Source of the DNA: Roseomonas haemaphysalidis
GTDB lineage: Bacteria > Pseudomonadota > Alphaproteobacteria > Acetobacterales > Acetobacteraceae
Assembly (NCBI RefSeq): GCF_017355405.1
Contig: NZ_CP061177.1
Span: 186,001 to 250,000 of the forward strand
Length of the DNA stretch: 64,000 nucleotides
Reading direction: 5' to 3'
Part shown: piece after piece, positions 38,094-57,416 of the stretch
Numbering within the stretch: position 1 is the first letter of the stretch
Layout: each line of letters begins with the position of its first letter
Translations under genes and position numbers: made by a program
Notes under the pieces: generated by a model
Database searches by the model: none
What the model saw: the letters and a program-made list of their open reading frames with translations, nothing else
Told to the model about the DNA's origin: nothing

Positions 38094-38402
38094 TCAGATC
38101 TTGATCTCGACGTCCACCCCGGCGGCCAGGTCGAGCTTCATCAGCGCGTCCACGGTCTGCGGGGTGGGGTCGACGATATCAAGCAAACGCCGGTGAGTCC
38201 GGATCTCGAACTGCTCACGGCTCTTCTTGTCGACATGCGGCGAACGGTTCACGGTGAACCGCTCGATCTGCGTCGGCAACGGGATCGGGCCGCGCACGCG
38301 CGCGCCCGTCCGCTTCGCGGTGTTCACGATCTCCCGCGTGCTGCCATCCAGCACGCGGTGATCGAACGCCTTGAGGCGGATGCGGATGTTCTGGCTGTCC
38401 AT
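38094..38402 (-). CDS. rpsJ: 30S ribosomal protein S10
   Basis: The 102-residue S10 is in the 30S head and is also NusE in antitermination with NusB. It has [39 protein letters not shown]. It lies 30 bases after tuf copy 1, joining the str and S10 groups. Confidence 0.98.
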   Translation of the reverse strand: MDSQNIRIRLKAFDHRVLDGSTREIVNTAKRTGARVRGPIPLPTQIERFTVNRSPHVDKKSREQFEIRTHRRLLDIVDPTPQTVDALMKLDLAAGVDVEIKI

Positions 38403-38432
38403 GACTGGCGCCTATCTCTTCCCGCTGCCCGC

Positions 38433-39620
<1,188 letters not shown>

Positions 39621-39646
39621 CGTCTTCAGTCCCCGATCGGGTGTCG

Positions 39647-40123
39647 TTACCAGCGGTAGTGGCTGAAAGCCTTGTTGGCTTCGGCCATCCGGTGCGTGTC
39701 TTCGCGCTTCTTCACGGCGGTGCCGCGGTTGTTCGCGGCATCCATCAGCTCCGAGGAGAGCCGCTCTTCCATCGTGTGCTCACCGCGCTTGCGGGAGCTC
39801 TCGATGAGCCAGCGGATCGCCAGGGCCTGGCGCCGCTCGGGACGCACTTCGACGGGCACCTGATAGGTGGCACCGCCGACGCGGCGCGAACGCACCTCGA
39901 CCGCGGGCTTCACGTTGTCCATCGCCTCATGGAACAGGCGCAGGGGGTCGCTGTTCGGACCGCCGCGGCGCTTCAGGGTGTCCATGGCGGCGTAGACGAT
40001 ACGCTCGGCCGTGCTTTTCTTGCCGTCATACATCAGCACGTTCATGAAACGGCTGAGGACGACGTCGCCGAACTTCGGGTCCGGCAAAACTTCGCGCTTC
40101 TCGGCGCTATGGCGACGCGACAT
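39647..40123 (-). CDS. rpsG: 30S ribosomal protein S7
   Basis: The 158-residue S7 starts assembly of the 30S head. It has [40 protein letters not shown] and [24 protein letters not shown]. The C-terminal [25 protein letters not shown] is intact. It lies 12 bases after rpsL. Confidence 0.98.
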   Translation of the reverse strand: MSRRHSAEKREVLPDPKFGDVVLSRFMNVLMYDGKKSTAERIVYAAMDTLKRRGGPNSDPLRLFHEAMDNVKPAVEVRSRRVGGATYQVPVEVRPERRQALAIRWLIESSRKRGEHTMEERLSSELMDAANNRGTAVKKREDTHRMAEANKAFSHYRW

Positions 40124-40135
40124 CGCTGCTATTCC

Positions 40136-40507
40136 TTACTTCGGCCGCTTCGCGCCGTAGAGCGAGCGCCGCTTGCGACGCTTGGAGATGCCCTGCGTGT
40201 CCAGCACGCCGCGCAGGATGTGGTAGCGCACACCCGGAAGATCCTTCACGCGCCCGCCGCGGATCAGCACCACGGAGTGCTCCTGCAGGTTGTGACCTTC
40301 ACCGGGGATGTAGCTCACGACTTCATAGCCGTTCACCAGGCGCACCTTGGCGACCTTACGCAGAGCCGAGTTCGGCTTCTTCGGCGTGGTCGTGTAGACG
40401 CGGGTGCAAACGCCACGCTTCTGCGGGCAGTTCTGCAAGGCCGGAACCTTGTTCCGCACCGGCTTGGGCTCACGCCCGCGGGCAATGAGCTGATTGATCG
40501 TCGGCAT
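40136..40507 (-). CDS. rpsL: 30S ribosomal protein S12
   Basis: The 123-residue S12 controls decoding accuracy. The [16 protein letters not shown] and [14 protein letters not shown] loops keep both lysines whose change gives streptomycin resistance in other bacteria, so the sequence is of the sensitive type. It is the first gene of the str unit, with a good promoter about 210 bases upstream. Confidence 0.98.
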   Translation of the reverse strand: MPTINQLIARGREPKPVRNKVPALQNCPQKRGVCTRVYTTTPKKPNSALRKVAKVRLVNGYEVVSYIPGEGHNLQEHSVVLIRGGRVKDLPGVRYHILRGVLDTQGISKRRKRRSLYGAKRPK

Positions 40508-40716
40508 GACGCCCCTTGTGCTTCTACTGACGCCCAGACCCCATGCAAGCGAAGCAGCCCGGCCAGACCATGCATTGCTGCATGACCCTTCCGAGCCTTT
40601 GCCCCGCCCCCGGCCTAGACATCCATGAAATGGATGCGGCACCGGTTGCGCAGAACCTGTCGTCCGAACTCCGCAGGCCTACCCGGTGCTCCGGATAAAC
40701 CCCGTCGAGGGGGCGG

Positions 40717-40745
40717 AACCTACGCGCCGACCCACAATGAGTCAA
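40717..40745 (-). promoter_or_regulatory. Sigma-70-like promoter for rpsL-rpsG-tuf-S10
   Basis: On the minus strand TTGACT (40745-40740) and TAGGTT (40722-40717) are exactly 17 bases apart. It lies between the rpoC 3' hairpin and rpsL, leaving a leader of about 200 bases. The rest of the 335-bp gap has no gene. Confidence 0.7.
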
Positions 40746-40767
40746 GCACGCCGCACCCCCGTCACAG

Positions 40768-40798
40768 GGAATCCGGGGCCGAAAGGACCCCGGATTCC
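40768..40798 (-). terminator. Hairpin after rpoC
   Basis: A perfect 11-bp stem GGAATCCGGGG/CCCCGGATTCC with a nine-base loop, 44 bases past the rpoC stop. A short T-run is present only in the plus orientation, so minus-strand termination may be partial or Rho assisted. Confidence 0.65.
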
Positions 40799-40842
40799 TT
40801 TTGCCTCCCCTGCGCCGGACGCGGGTGCGCCCGGCCGGGACC

Positions 40843-45111
<4,269 letters not shown>

Positions 45112-45211
45112 GCGCCCGTCCTCTCAAGGTGAGGCCGCCGCGCCGGGATCTTCCCGGCGCGGCTGAGCAAAAGGTGATTGGTGGAAGTCGCGGCGGCCTG
45201 AAGGATGGGCA

Positions 45212-49405
<4,194 letters not shown>

Positions 49406-49630
49406 GCTTCCCTTCACGCCAACCCATGCCCGGCTTGCAGTCCCCAGCCGGCAGGGGTGTCCCAACTCGCGGGCCATCCGGGGGAAACCCCGGTCGCGCT
49501 CCCCGACAGTCCGTCAGGACCGTTCGGAACGCAGGTACGGGCAGGCACCCATAGGGGTCCCCGCCCGCACCGCTTCGCAGTCTCACCCGCCGCCCGGACC
49601 CTGAGGCCCGGGGCAGCGGCGGAAAACGGC

Positions 49631-50011
49631 TTACTTGACCTCGACGGTCGCCCCGTTCTCTTCCAGGACCTTCTTGATCTTGGCCGCTTCGTCCTTGGAA
49701 GCACCTTCCTTGACGGTCTTCGGAGCGCCCTCGACCAGATCCTTGGCTTCCTTCAGGCCCAGGCCGGTGATGGTGCGAATTTCCTTGATGACGTTGATCT
49801 TCTTGTCACCAGCCGTCGCGAGAATGACGGTGAACTCCGTCTGCTCCTCGGCGGGGGCGGCAGCGGCGCCACCACCGGCCGGGGCAGCAGCCACGGCGGC
49901 GGGAGCGGCAGCGGACACGCCCCACTTCTCTTCCAGCATCTTGGAAAGCTCGGCGGCTTCCAGAACGGTCAGGGCGGACAGATCGTCCACGATCTTAGCG
50001 AGATCGGCCAT
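49631..50011 (-). CDS. rplL: 50S ribosomal protein L7/L12
   Basis: The 126-residue stalk protein recruits translation GTPases. The N-terminal dimer domain is [28 protein letters not shown], the hinge is Ala/Gly rich (about 37-58), and the C-terminal domain has [27 protein letters not shown]. It follows rplJ by 87 bases; a 225-bp gap before rpoB could hold an attenuator or processing site, but no clear signal is seen. Confidence 0.98.
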   Translation of the reverse strand: MADLAKIVDDLSALTVLEAAELSKMLEEKWGVSAAAPAAVAAAPAGGGAAAAPAEEQTEFTVILATAGDKKINVIKEIRTITGLGLKEAKDLVEGAPKTVKEGASKDEAAKIKKVLEENGATVEVK

Positions 50012-50098
50012 GTCTTGTATCCTTCGATGTAATCGCTTGGCTTGTTGAATGCAATCCCCAGGCCGCAACCCGGGGACCGCGTCTTCCGCGAGAGGCTG

Positions 50099-50617
50099 TT
50101 AGGCCGCCTCGTCCTTCTTGGCATATGCCGCCAGCACGCGCGCGATCTGGCCGCCAGGAGCCTGCAGGATGCCGGCGATACGAGTCGCAGGCGTCTGGAT
50201 CAGGCCCAGCAGCTGGGCGCGCAGCGTCTCGAGCGAGGGCAGTTCCGCCAGAGCCTTGATGCCGTTGACATCGAGGACCTGGGTTCCCAGCGACCCGCCG
50301 AGGATGACGAACCGGTCGTTCGTCTTGGCGAATTCCACGGCGGTCTTGGCCACGGCCACCGGGTCCTTCGACCACGCGAGCGCGGTCGGACCCTTCAGCA
50401 GCGGCGAGATGCCCTGGAACGAGGTGCCTTCAAGGGCAAGGTTGGCCAGCCGGTTCTTCGCGACCTTGTACGTCGCACCCGCCGCCCGCATCTTGCGCCG
50501 CAGATCGCTCACGCCCGCGACCGTCATGCCCTTGTTCTGGGCGACGAGCACGAAGGAGGTTTCTCCGAACACATCCGCGAGGGAGGCAACGAACGCGCGC
50601 TTTTCCGTACGGTCCAT
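50099..50617 (-). CDS. rplJ: 50S ribosomal protein L10
   Basis: The 172-residue L10 anchors L7/L12 dimers. It has [57 protein letters not shown], with the long C-terminal helix near [27 protein letters not shown] 50617 is chosen because the frame upstream is not protein-like. Confidence 0.97.
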   Translation of the reverse strand: MDRTEKRAFVASLADVFGETSFVLVAQNKGMTVAGVSDLRRKMRAAGATYKVAKNRLANLALEGTSFQGISPLLKGPTALAWSKDPVAVAKTAVEFAKTNDRFVILGGSLGTQVLDVNGIKALAELPSLETLRAQLLGLIQTPATRIAGILQAPGGQIARVLAAYAKKDEAA

Positions 50618-50925
50618 ACTTCCCAACTTACTGCGATAGCGGCCGCCTTGTGGAAGGGCGCCCGCCGGTTCACGCGGGGCCAGGGCCTGCGCCCCGAACC
50701 CCCGGTTCACCTGTCATTGAGTTCCACGGAAGACCAAGCCAATCCGCCGGCGGCCACAGCCACCGGATACGATCTCTCGGGCATCCCGTCTCACGCGTGC
50801 GGGGCGAACCCCCTTAGGACCCCGAAGGGTCACATGCATTCTCGGACAGGTCATCGGGCAGGACCATGCGGCCCTGCCCTGCCCACGCCGCCGGCGGACC
50901 GGCGGCGCGAATTCTGCTCAGGGCC
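50618..50925 (-). promoter_or_regulatory. Probable rplJ leader (L10 autoregulation region)
   Basis: The 308 bases between rplA and rplJ hold no gene. In most bacteria the rplJ mRNA has a long leader bound by the L10-L12 complex, and size and position fit. Several GC-rich inverted repeats are present, for example around 50886-50907 (CGCCGCCGG with CCGGCGGCG). I could not confirm the kink-turn. Confidence 0.45.
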
Positions 50926-51624
50926 TCAGGAGGCCGAGAGGGAGGTCACGTCGACCTTGTAGCCGGGGCCCATGGAAGAGGACACGTTGACCTTCTTCAC
51001 GTAGGTGCCCTTGGCGCCGGTCGGCTTGGCGCGCTGCACGGCGTCCACGAAGGCCTTGGCGTTCTCGAGCAGCTGCTCCGCCGGGAAGGAGGCCTTGCCG
51101 ATGCCGGCGTGCACGATGCCGGCCTTCTCGGCGCGGAACTCCACCTGGCCGGCCTTGGCCGCGGCGACCGCGCCCTTGACGTCCATGGTGACGGAGCCGA
51201 GCTTCGGGTTCGGCATCAGGCCGCGCGGGCCCAGGATCTTACCCAGGCGGCCCACCAGGCCCATCATGTCCGGCGTCGCGATGCAACGGTCGAACTCGAT
51301 CTTGCCTTCCTGCACCAGGGCGGCCAGGTCGTCCGCGCCCACCACGTCGGCGCCGGCGGCCTGGGCCTCCTCGGCCTTGGGGCCGCGGGCGAAGACGCCC
51401 ACGCGCACGGTCTTGCCGGTGCCGTTCGGCAGGCCGACCACGCCGCGGACCATCTGGTCGGCGTGGCGCGGGTCGATGCCGAGGTTCATCGAGATCTCGA
51501 TGGTCTCGTCGAACTTGGCCTTGGCGTTGGCCTTGGCCGTCTCGATGGCCGCGCCGAGCGCATACAGCTTCTCGATGTCGAGGCCCTCGTAGAGAGCCTT
51601 CAGACGCTTGCCCTGCTTGGCCAT
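50926..51624 (-). CDS. rplA: 50S ribosomal protein L1
   Basis: The 232-residue L1 forms the mobile stalk at the E site. It has [27 protein letters not shown], the [15 protein letters not shown] signature, and [19 protein letters not shown] at the end. It starts two bases after the rplK stop. Confidence 0.98.
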   Translation of the reverse strand: MAKQGKRLKALYEGLDIEKLYALGAAIETAKANAKAKFDETIEISMNLGIDPRHADQMVRGVVGLPNGTGKTVRVGVFARGPKAEEAQAAGADVVGADDLAALVQEGKIEFDRCIATPDMMGLVGRLGKILGPRGLMPNPKLGSVTMDVKGAVAAAKAGQVEFRAEKAGIVHAGIGKASFPAEQLLENAKAFVDAVQRAKPTGAKGTYVKKVNVSSSMGPGYKVDVTSLSAS

Positions 51625-51626
51625 GT

Positions 51627-52061
51627 TCAGCCCTCCACCACGGCGATGCCCATCGAGCGGGCGGAACCGGCCAGCATGGACACGGCCGCCTCGACGTCGT
51701 TGGCGTTCATGTCCTTCATCTTGGTCGCGGCGATCTCGCGCAGCTGCGACTTCGTGACGCGGCCCACGTTGCCACCCTTGCCGGGGGTCTGCGTGCCCTT
51801 CTCGATCTTCGCCGCCTTGAGCAGGAAGTACGTGTTGGGGGGCGTCTTGGTGATGAAGGAGAAGGTGCGGTCCGAGAACGCGGTGATGACGACCGGCGTC
51901 GGGGTGCCGGGCTCCATCTGCTGCGTCGCCGCGTTGAATTCCTTCACGAACTGCATGATGTTCAGGCCGCGCTGACCCAGCGCGGGGCCAACCGGCGGCG
52001 AGGGGTTCGCCTTGCCGGCCGGGATCTGCAGCTTGATGTAGCCGACGATCTTCTTCGCCAT
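51627..52061 (-). CDS. rplK: 50S ribosomal protein L11
   Basis: The 144-residue L11 is in the GTPase-associated centre and takes part in RelA activation. The Pro-rich N-terminus [31 protein letters not shown] (thiostrepton contact) and the RNA-binding end [27 protein letters not shown] are intact. It follows a terminator. Confidence 0.98.
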   Translation of the reverse strand: MAKKIVGYIKLQIPAGKANPSPPVGPALGQRGLNIMQFVKEFNAATQQMEPGTPTPVVITAFSDRTFSFITKTPPNTYFLLKAAKIEKGTQTPGKGGNVGRVTKSQLREIAATKMKDMNANDVEAAVSMLAGSARSMGIAVVEG

Positions 52062-52132
52062 GATTTCGTCCTCTGCTATCCAGGGAACCCGCGGTCGGTA
52101 GCGGCCCTGGCAGGGCCTGCCGCGTTAACCTG

Positions 52133-52171
52133 AAAAAAGCCGGCCCGGACCAATCGCTGGTCCAGGCCGGG
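52133..52171 (-). terminator. Rho-independent terminator after the nusG/DUF2062 unit
   Basis: On the minus strand CCGGCCTGGACCA pairs with TGGTCCGGGCCGG (one G:U), loop GCGAT, then CTTTTTT. It lies 40 bases past the DUF2062 stop and about 70 before rplK, so rplK needs its own promoter, or read-through. Confidence 0.88.
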
Positions 52172-52211
52172 CGGGCGCGTATACGCCCTCCGGGTTGCAG
52201 GAGTCGAGTCC

Positions 52212-52577
52212 TTAATTTCGCGGCCGGGCCGCCGCCAGGGCGCGGGAAGCCACCAGATAGGCCACCGCCGCCGCGACCAGGCCGAACAGCAGCCCGCCCA
52301 CCAGCGTTTCCTCCGCCGCCGGCAGGGCGCGCTGCATCCAGTGCGGCGCCCCGGCGGGCAGGAAATCGAAGTCGTGCGGCAGCAGGGCGCGGCCGACGGC
52401 ATATTCGGCCGGGATCAGCAGCGCATGGGTCAAGGGATTGCCGAAGGCGAGGCAGGCGGCCGCCGCCCCGGCGAGGCTGCCACGCGACACCCAGGCCAGC
52501 GCGGCGGCAAGGATCAGGTGCATGCCGAAGACCGGCAGCATGGCGGCGGCAGCTCCGGCCGCGATGCCGCGGGCCAC
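52212..52577 (-). CDS. DUF2062-family membrane protein
   Basis: A protein of at least 121 residues with two to three membrane helices ([25 protein letters not shown], and [17 protein letters not shown]) and the DUF2062 pattern [22 protein letters not shown]. Function is unknown. The GTG at 52577 is the first standard start, but the frame continues upstream with plausible residues ([20 protein letters not shown]) to within a few bases of the nusG stop, where only CTG codons occur. The true start may be non-standard or coupled to nusG. Confidence 0.7.
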   Translation of the reverse strand: MARGIAAGAAAAMLPVFGMHLILAAALAWVSRGSLAGAAAACLAFGNPLTHALLIPAEYAVGRALLPHDFDFLPAGAPHWMQRALPAAEETLVGGLLFGLVAAAVAYLVASRALAAARPRN

Positions 52578-52659
52578 GGTGCCGGGGCCGCCGGGCGAGG
52601 CCAGAAGCCGCGCCCAGGCCGTCCGCGCCCGGTCTGTCAGGGCGCGGAGGCGCAGTGGG

Positions 52660-53196
52660 TCAGACCTTCTCGACCTGCGCGTATTCCAGCTCGACCGGCG
52701 TGGCGCGGCCGAAGATGGAGACGCTGACCTTCACGCGGCCCTTCTCCTCGTCGACCTCTTCCACCGTGCCGTTGAAGGAAGCGAAGGGACCGTCGGACAC
52801 CCGCACCTGCTCGCCGATCTCGTAGACCACGGCGGGGCGCTTGGGCTTGTCGACGCCTTCCTGCACCTGCTTGACGATCCGCATGGCCTCGGCCTCGGTG
52901 ATCGGGCTGGGGCGGTTGCGGGCGCCAAGAAAGCCGGTGACCTTGGGCGTGTCCTTGACCAGGTGCCAGGCATCGTCGGTCATGGTCATCTTCACCAGCA
53001 CGTAGCCAGGAAAGAACTTCCGCTCGGAATTGATCTTCTGGCCGCGCCGGATCTCGGTCACGTCCTCGGACGGCACCAGGATGTCGCCGATCTGGTCGGC
53101 AAGCCCCTTCTGAGCGGCCTGCTCCTGGATCTGCTGGGCGATCTTCTTTTCGAAGCCCGAATAGACGTGGACGACGTACCACCTCATGTCAGCCAT
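52660..53196 (-). CDS. nusG: Transcription termination/antitermination factor NusG
   Basis: The 178-residue NusG has an NGN domain ([19 protein letters not shown] to [12 protein letters not shown], about 1-100) that binds the polymerase clamp, and a KOW domain ([39 protein letters not shown], about 128-170) that contacts S10 or Rho. It follows secE by 16 bases, the universal order. Confidence 0.98.
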   Translation of the reverse strand: MADMRWYVVHVYSGFEKKIAQQIQEQAAQKGLADQIGDILVPSEDVTEIRRGQKINSERKFFPGYVLVKMTMTDDAWHLVKDTPKVTGFLGARNRPSPITEAEAMRIVKQVQEGVDKPKRPAVVYEIGEQVRVSDGPFASFNGTVEEVDEEKGRVKVSVSIFGRATPVELEYAQVEKV

Positions 53197-53212
53197 GGAA
53201 CGCGCTCCGCGA

Positions 53213-53428
53213 TCAGACGCCGAGGCCGAGCAGCAGGCTCATGGCCAGCTGGATCAGGCGGTCGGTCAGCAGGAAAAAGACGGCGGCCAGTGCGGACAGG
53301 GCCAGCACCAGGCCGGTGGTGATCAGGGTTTCCTTGCGGGACGGCCAGGTGACCCGGGCCACCTCCTGCCGCACTTCGCGCCCGAACAGGATGGGATTGA
53401 ACTTAGCCAATGATCGGCGACCCTGCAT
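53213..53428 (-). CDS. secE: Preprotein translocase subunit SecE
   Basis: A 71-residue single-helix SecE that clamps SecY. The amphipathic segment FGREVRQEVARVTWPSRKETLITTGLVLALSALAAVFFLLTDRLI holds the conserved VTWPSRKET followed by the membrane helix. The first eight residues could be untranslated if the TTG at residue 7 were used. Confidence 0.96.
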   Translation of the reverse strand: MQGRRSLAKFNPILFGREVRQEVARVTWPSRKETLITTGLVLALSALAAVFFLLTDRLIQLAMSLLLGLGV

Positions 53429-53529
53429 GGTTCAAAGAGGAAACTGATCGTCCGGGCAAGCTTCGCGGGCGGGGGCATCCGGCGCCACCGCCCTCCAGCC
53501 ACTGCCCGTGGGAAAGTCTCTCGCGGCGC

Positions 53530-53606
53530 TGGCAGGGGCGGAGGGTCTCGAACTCTCAACCTCCGGTTTTGGAGACCGGCGCTCTAGCCAATTGAGCTAC
53601 GCCCCT
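53530..53606 (-). tRNA. tRNA-Trp (CCA anticodon)
   Basis: The minus strand folds as a tRNA with acceptor AGGGGCG/CGCCCCT, D arm AGCTCAATTGGCTAGAGC, anticodon arm CCGGTCTCCAAAACCGG with CCA, and T arm GAGAGTTCGAGACCCTC. The 3' CCA is encoded. It lies between tuf copy 2 and secE, its usual alphaproteobacterial place. Confidence 0.97.
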
Positions 53607-53632
53607 GCATGCAGCGTCGCCGCGAGGCCCGT

Positions 53633-53661
53633 CCTATAGGCGAGGCGGCCGGGCCTGTCGA
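53633..53661 (-). promoter_or_regulatory. Sigma-70-like promoter for tRNA-Trp-secE-nusG
   Basis: TCGACA (53661-53656) and TATAGG (53638-53633) are 17 bases apart on the minus strand, 27 bases before tRNA-Trp. It lies just after the tuf terminator. Confidence 0.65.
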
Positions 53662-53684
53662 GGGGTCAAAGACCCCCGCAAACG

Positions 53685-53717
53685 CAAAACGGGCCGCCCC
53701 CGGAGGGAGCGGCCCGT
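53685..53717 (-). terminator. Rho-independent terminator after tuf copy 2
   Basis: On the minus strand ACGGGCCGC pairs with GCGGCCCGT (9 bp) and is followed by TTTTGCGTTT. It lies 26 bases past the tuf stop. Confidence 0.9.
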
Positions 53718-53742
53718 CTCGTTCAGCCCGGAGGCGGCAGCG

Positions 53743-54930
<1,188 letters not shown>

Positions 54931-55007
54931 CGTCCGTCACCCTGTCGGTCAGTCGGTCAGCGCCACCACGGCGCAAATCGGCCCATCCTGCCACCTGCCC
55001 ACATATA

Positions 55008-55081
55008 TGGAGCGGGTGACGGGAATCGAACCCGCACAACCAGCTTGGAAGGCTGGGGCTCTACCATTGAGCTACACCCGC
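55008..55081 (-). tRNA. tRNA-Gly (TCC anticodon)
   Basis: Acceptor GCGGGTG/CACCCGC, anticodon arm CCAGCCTTCCAAGCTGG with TCC, T arm GCGGGTTCGATTCCCGT, and encoded CCA. It lies 78 bases before tuf copy 2, probably on the same transcript. Confidence 0.97.
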
Positions 55082-55175
55082 ACTGCATCCGGCTGGCTGC
55101 GAAGCCCGCCGGCCACAGGTGGCACTTCCCACCGGGGGTTTTGCCCATGCCGCGCCGTGAAGCGCGGCAGGAATA

Positions 55176-55258
55176 TGGAGGGGGTTGGATTCGAACCAAC
55201 GTAGGCGTGCGCCAGCGGATTTACAGTCCGCCCCCTTTAGCCACTCGGGCACCCCTCC
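55176..55258 (-). tRNA. tRNA-Tyr (GTA anticodon)
   Basis: An 83-base class II tRNA: acceptor GGAGGGG/CCCCTCC, anticodon arm GCGGACTGTAAATCCGC with GTA, a long variable arm, and T arm GTTGGTTCGAATCCAAC. CCA is not encoded. It is the first gene after the tuf copy 2 promoter. Confidence 0.97.
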
Positions 55259-55291
55259 ACCTTAGAAACCCCGGTCGGCGGGAGCGCGCGG

Positions 55292-55319
55292 ACTATCGCC
55301 TTTCCACCCCACCTGTCAA
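55292..55319 (-). promoter_or_regulatory. Sigma-70-like promoter for tRNA-Tyr-tRNA-Gly-tuf
   Basis: TTGACA (55319-55314), a perfect -35, and GATAGT (55297-55292) are 16 bases apart on the minus strand, 34 bases before tRNA-Tyr. Confidence 0.7.
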
Positions 55320-55422
55320 CGGGCCGTGAGCAGGCTTCGCCCTGCTTCTTCGCGCCGCAACACGGGGCGGGCATCGAATCATGGCGCTTGCCCTGCTGCG
55401 CGGGATGCGGAGGATGCGCCTC

Positions 55423-56616
55423 ATGCCTCGTCCTCCGCGCCGTACCGACGGCCCTTCTTCTTCTGGCGCCCCCCGCCGCCCCCAGCGCCCCGACGCGGGT
55501 GCCCCCCGCGGCGACGGCGCCGCCCGCTTTCCGCGTGGCGAGGCCGGTGGCTTCCGGCCGCGTGACGGTGCCCGCCCGGCGCCCCGGGGCACCGGCGAGC
55601 GCGCGCCCTTCCAGGGCGACGACCGCGCCCCCGCGCGCGGCGCCGTGACGCCGGCCCCTGGCGCCCGCCGCCCCGGCAAGGCCGAAAGCTTCGCCCCCCG
55701 CCCGCGCGACGAGGCCCCGGCGACCGAGGCCCCGCGCCGGGGCCGCGACCACCGCGGTGAGCGCCCGATCGAGGAATCGCCCCGCGCGGTGGCGCGCCGC
55801 AGCCGCCGCGAGGACGGCGATGAGCCGGCGCGCGGCGGGCCCCGCCCCGCCCGCGATGCCGCCCTGGCCGCGCCCGCCGGTTCGCTGTGGCTGTACGGCC
55901 AGCACGCGGTGGCCGCCGCGCTGGCCAACCCGAAGCGCCGCATCCGCCGCCTGCTGGCCACCACGGATGCCGAGGAAGCGCTGGCCGAGCGCCTGCCCCG
56001 CCCCTGGCGCGTCGCCGCCGAGCGTGTGGAAAAGAACCGCTTCCAGACCTTTCTGACCGAGGACGCGGTGCACCAGGGCATTGCCGTGCTGGCCGACCCG
56101 CTGCCGTCCGCCGATCTGGAAGACGCCATCACCGCCTCCGACGGCCCGGTGCTGCTGCTGGACCAGGTGACGGACCCGCGCAACGTGGGTGCCATCCTGC
56201 GCTCGGCCGCCGCCTTTGGCGTTGCCTGCGTGGTGATGCAGGACCGCAACGCGCCGCCGGAAACGGGCGCGCTGGCCCGCACCGCCTCCGGCGCGCTGGA
56301 AACCGTGCCGCTGGCGCGTGAGGTGAATCTGGCCCGCACCATCCAGGTGCTGCAAAAGGCCGGCTTCTGGGTGATGGGCCTGGAAGGCACCGCCACCCGC
56401 ACCCTGGCCGAGGCCAAGCCCGCCGCCGGTTCCGGCCGCCGCAGCGCCCTGGTGCTGGGCGCGGAGGACACCGGGTTGCGCCGCCTGCAGCGTGAAACCT
56501 GCGACGAACTGGTGCGACTGCCGATCCGCAGCGCCATGGAAAGCCTGAACGTTTCCGCCGCCGCCACCGCCGCCTTGTATGAGCTGGCGAGAAACAGCGA
56601 AGCTGACGAAAGCTGA
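55423..56616 (+). CDS. 23S rRNA 2'-O-ribose methyltransferase, TrmH/RlmB family, with long basic N-terminal tail
   Basis: A SpoU-type SAM-dependent methyltransferase, probably for G2251 of 23S rRNA. The C-terminal 250 residues hold a substrate-binding domain (SLWLYGQHAVAAALANPKRRI) and the trefoil-knot domain with motif 1 LLLDQVTDPRNVGAILRSAAAFG, motif 2 LVLGAEDTGLRRL and motif 3 IRSAMESLNVSAAATAALYE. The first 145 or so residues are low-complexity Arg/Pro/Gly/Ala. ATG 55423 is chosen for GGAGG nine bases upstream; an ATG at 55381 is in frame without a clear site. Confidence 0.9.
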   Translation: MPRPPRRTDGPSSSGAPRRPQRPDAGAPRGDGAARFPRGEAGGFRPRDGARPAPRGTGERAPFQGDDRAPARGAVTPAPGARRPGKAESFAPRPRDEAPATEAPRRGRDHRGERPIEESPRAVARRSRREDGDEPARGGPRPARDAALAAPAGSLWLYGQHAVAAALANPKRRIRRLLATTDAEEALAERLPRPWRVAAERVEKNRFQTFLTEDAVHQGIAVLADPLPSADLEDAITASDGPVLLLDQVTDPRNVGAILRSAAAFGVACVVMQDRNAPPETGALARTASGALETVPLAREVNLARTIQVLQKAGFWVMGLEGTATRTLAEAKPAAGSGRRSALVLGAEDTGLRRLQRETCDELVRLPIRSAMESLNVSAAATAALYELARNSEADES

Positions 56617-56737
56617 CGCAGGCGTGAACAGCAATCCAGGTGCTGTTCACCTTTCGTCAAGGCCTGTCGGTGATGTTGCGACAGCCGCGCGGATTGCGGC
56701 GAGAAGCCAAAACGGCGCAGCACACAGGATAGACCCG

Positions 56738-56965
56738 ATGCGTCCCGCCGAATGGCAAGACCTTTCCGATAGCATGCAGATCGCGCTGTCCCGCCAAGCC
56801 CTGGAGCGCGCCGCGGAAACCCTGGCCCAGCACGCCGAGCTGCTGGCGCGCGAGATGGACGCCGGCGCGCTGCTGGACCAGGGCGGGCCGGACGCGTTGC
56901 GGCTGTTCGCGGCCGTGGTGCGCGCCACCAATGCCAGCACCTATGGCGTGGCGGGCAACGCCTGA
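56738..56965 (+). CDS. Small protein of unknown function
   Basis: I do not recognise this 75-residue protein. It is mostly helical and acidic: LSDSMQIALSRQALERAAETLAQHAELLAREMDAGALLDQ, with no signal or membrane segment. An AGGA lies eleven bases before ATG 56738, and codon use is like the neighbours. It stands alone after the rlmB-type gene. Confidence 0.55.
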   Translation: MRPAEWQDLSDSMQIALSRQALERAAETLAQHAELLAREMDAGALLDQGGPDALRLFAAVVRATNASTYGVAGNA

Positions 56966-57001
56966 CGGCGGGGCGGCAGGCCGGGGATACGTTTGGCCGG
57001 A

Positions 57002-57198
57002 CCAGGGCCTCTTGGACCGGGCCCTGGCTGATGCGGCTGACCCGCCCGTGCGGCAGTCACGCGCAGAAGATCCCGGACTGTCCCAGACGGCAGGACGATT
57101 CCACATCTTCTGCGCGAAGATTTCGTTGATCCACGGCACAATGCGCGCCATTCCTTGTGGAGGGCAGAAAACAGCCGCACAGGATCGTGGATCTTCGC
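57002..57198 (+). other. Structured intergenic region with nested inverted repeats before gabT
   Basis: No gene is seen here, but the 234-bp gap is dense in perfect repeats: CCAGGGCC/GGCCCTGG (57002-57009 with 57020-57027), CGCGCAGAAGAT/ATCTTCTGCGCG (57060-57071 with 57105-57116), and GATCCACG/CGTGGATC (57128-57135 with 57186-57193). A rival pair GCGAAGAT/ATCTTCGC (57114-57121 with 57191-57198) shares bases with both of the latter. This could be an attenuator, a small RNA or a relic of a palindromic element. Confidence 0.5.
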
Positions 57199-57199
57199 C

Positions 57200-57337
57200 A
57201 TGCTGGACCAGACCCCCTCGGTCACCCCAGGCTGCGCCTTCGTGGCTGAGCCACCGCAGGAAGCCGACGACATCATGCTCGGCAGCCTCGGGCTGTCGCT
57301 CGGCGTCATTCTGTTGCGGCTCTGGCTGGGCGGCTGA
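57200..57337 (+). CDS. Possible 45-residue small protein or leader peptide
   Basis: MLDQTPSVTPGCAFVAEPPQ is followed by a hydrophobic end (LGSLGLSLGVILLRLWLGG), so it could be a small membrane peptide. The ATG comes directly after an inverted-repeat arm and no clear ribosome site is seen. It ends 79 bases before gabT. I do not recognise it; it may not be real. Confidence 0.3.
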   Translation: MLDQTPSVTPGCAFVAEPPQEADDIMLGSLGLSLGVILLRLWLGG

Positions 57338-57416
57338 ATCCCCCGGCCCGGCCCTTGCCCGGCGCGGGCCGGCGGCGCATCGTTCCGCACCTTCGACCTT
57401 CCGGGAGTGAGCACCG

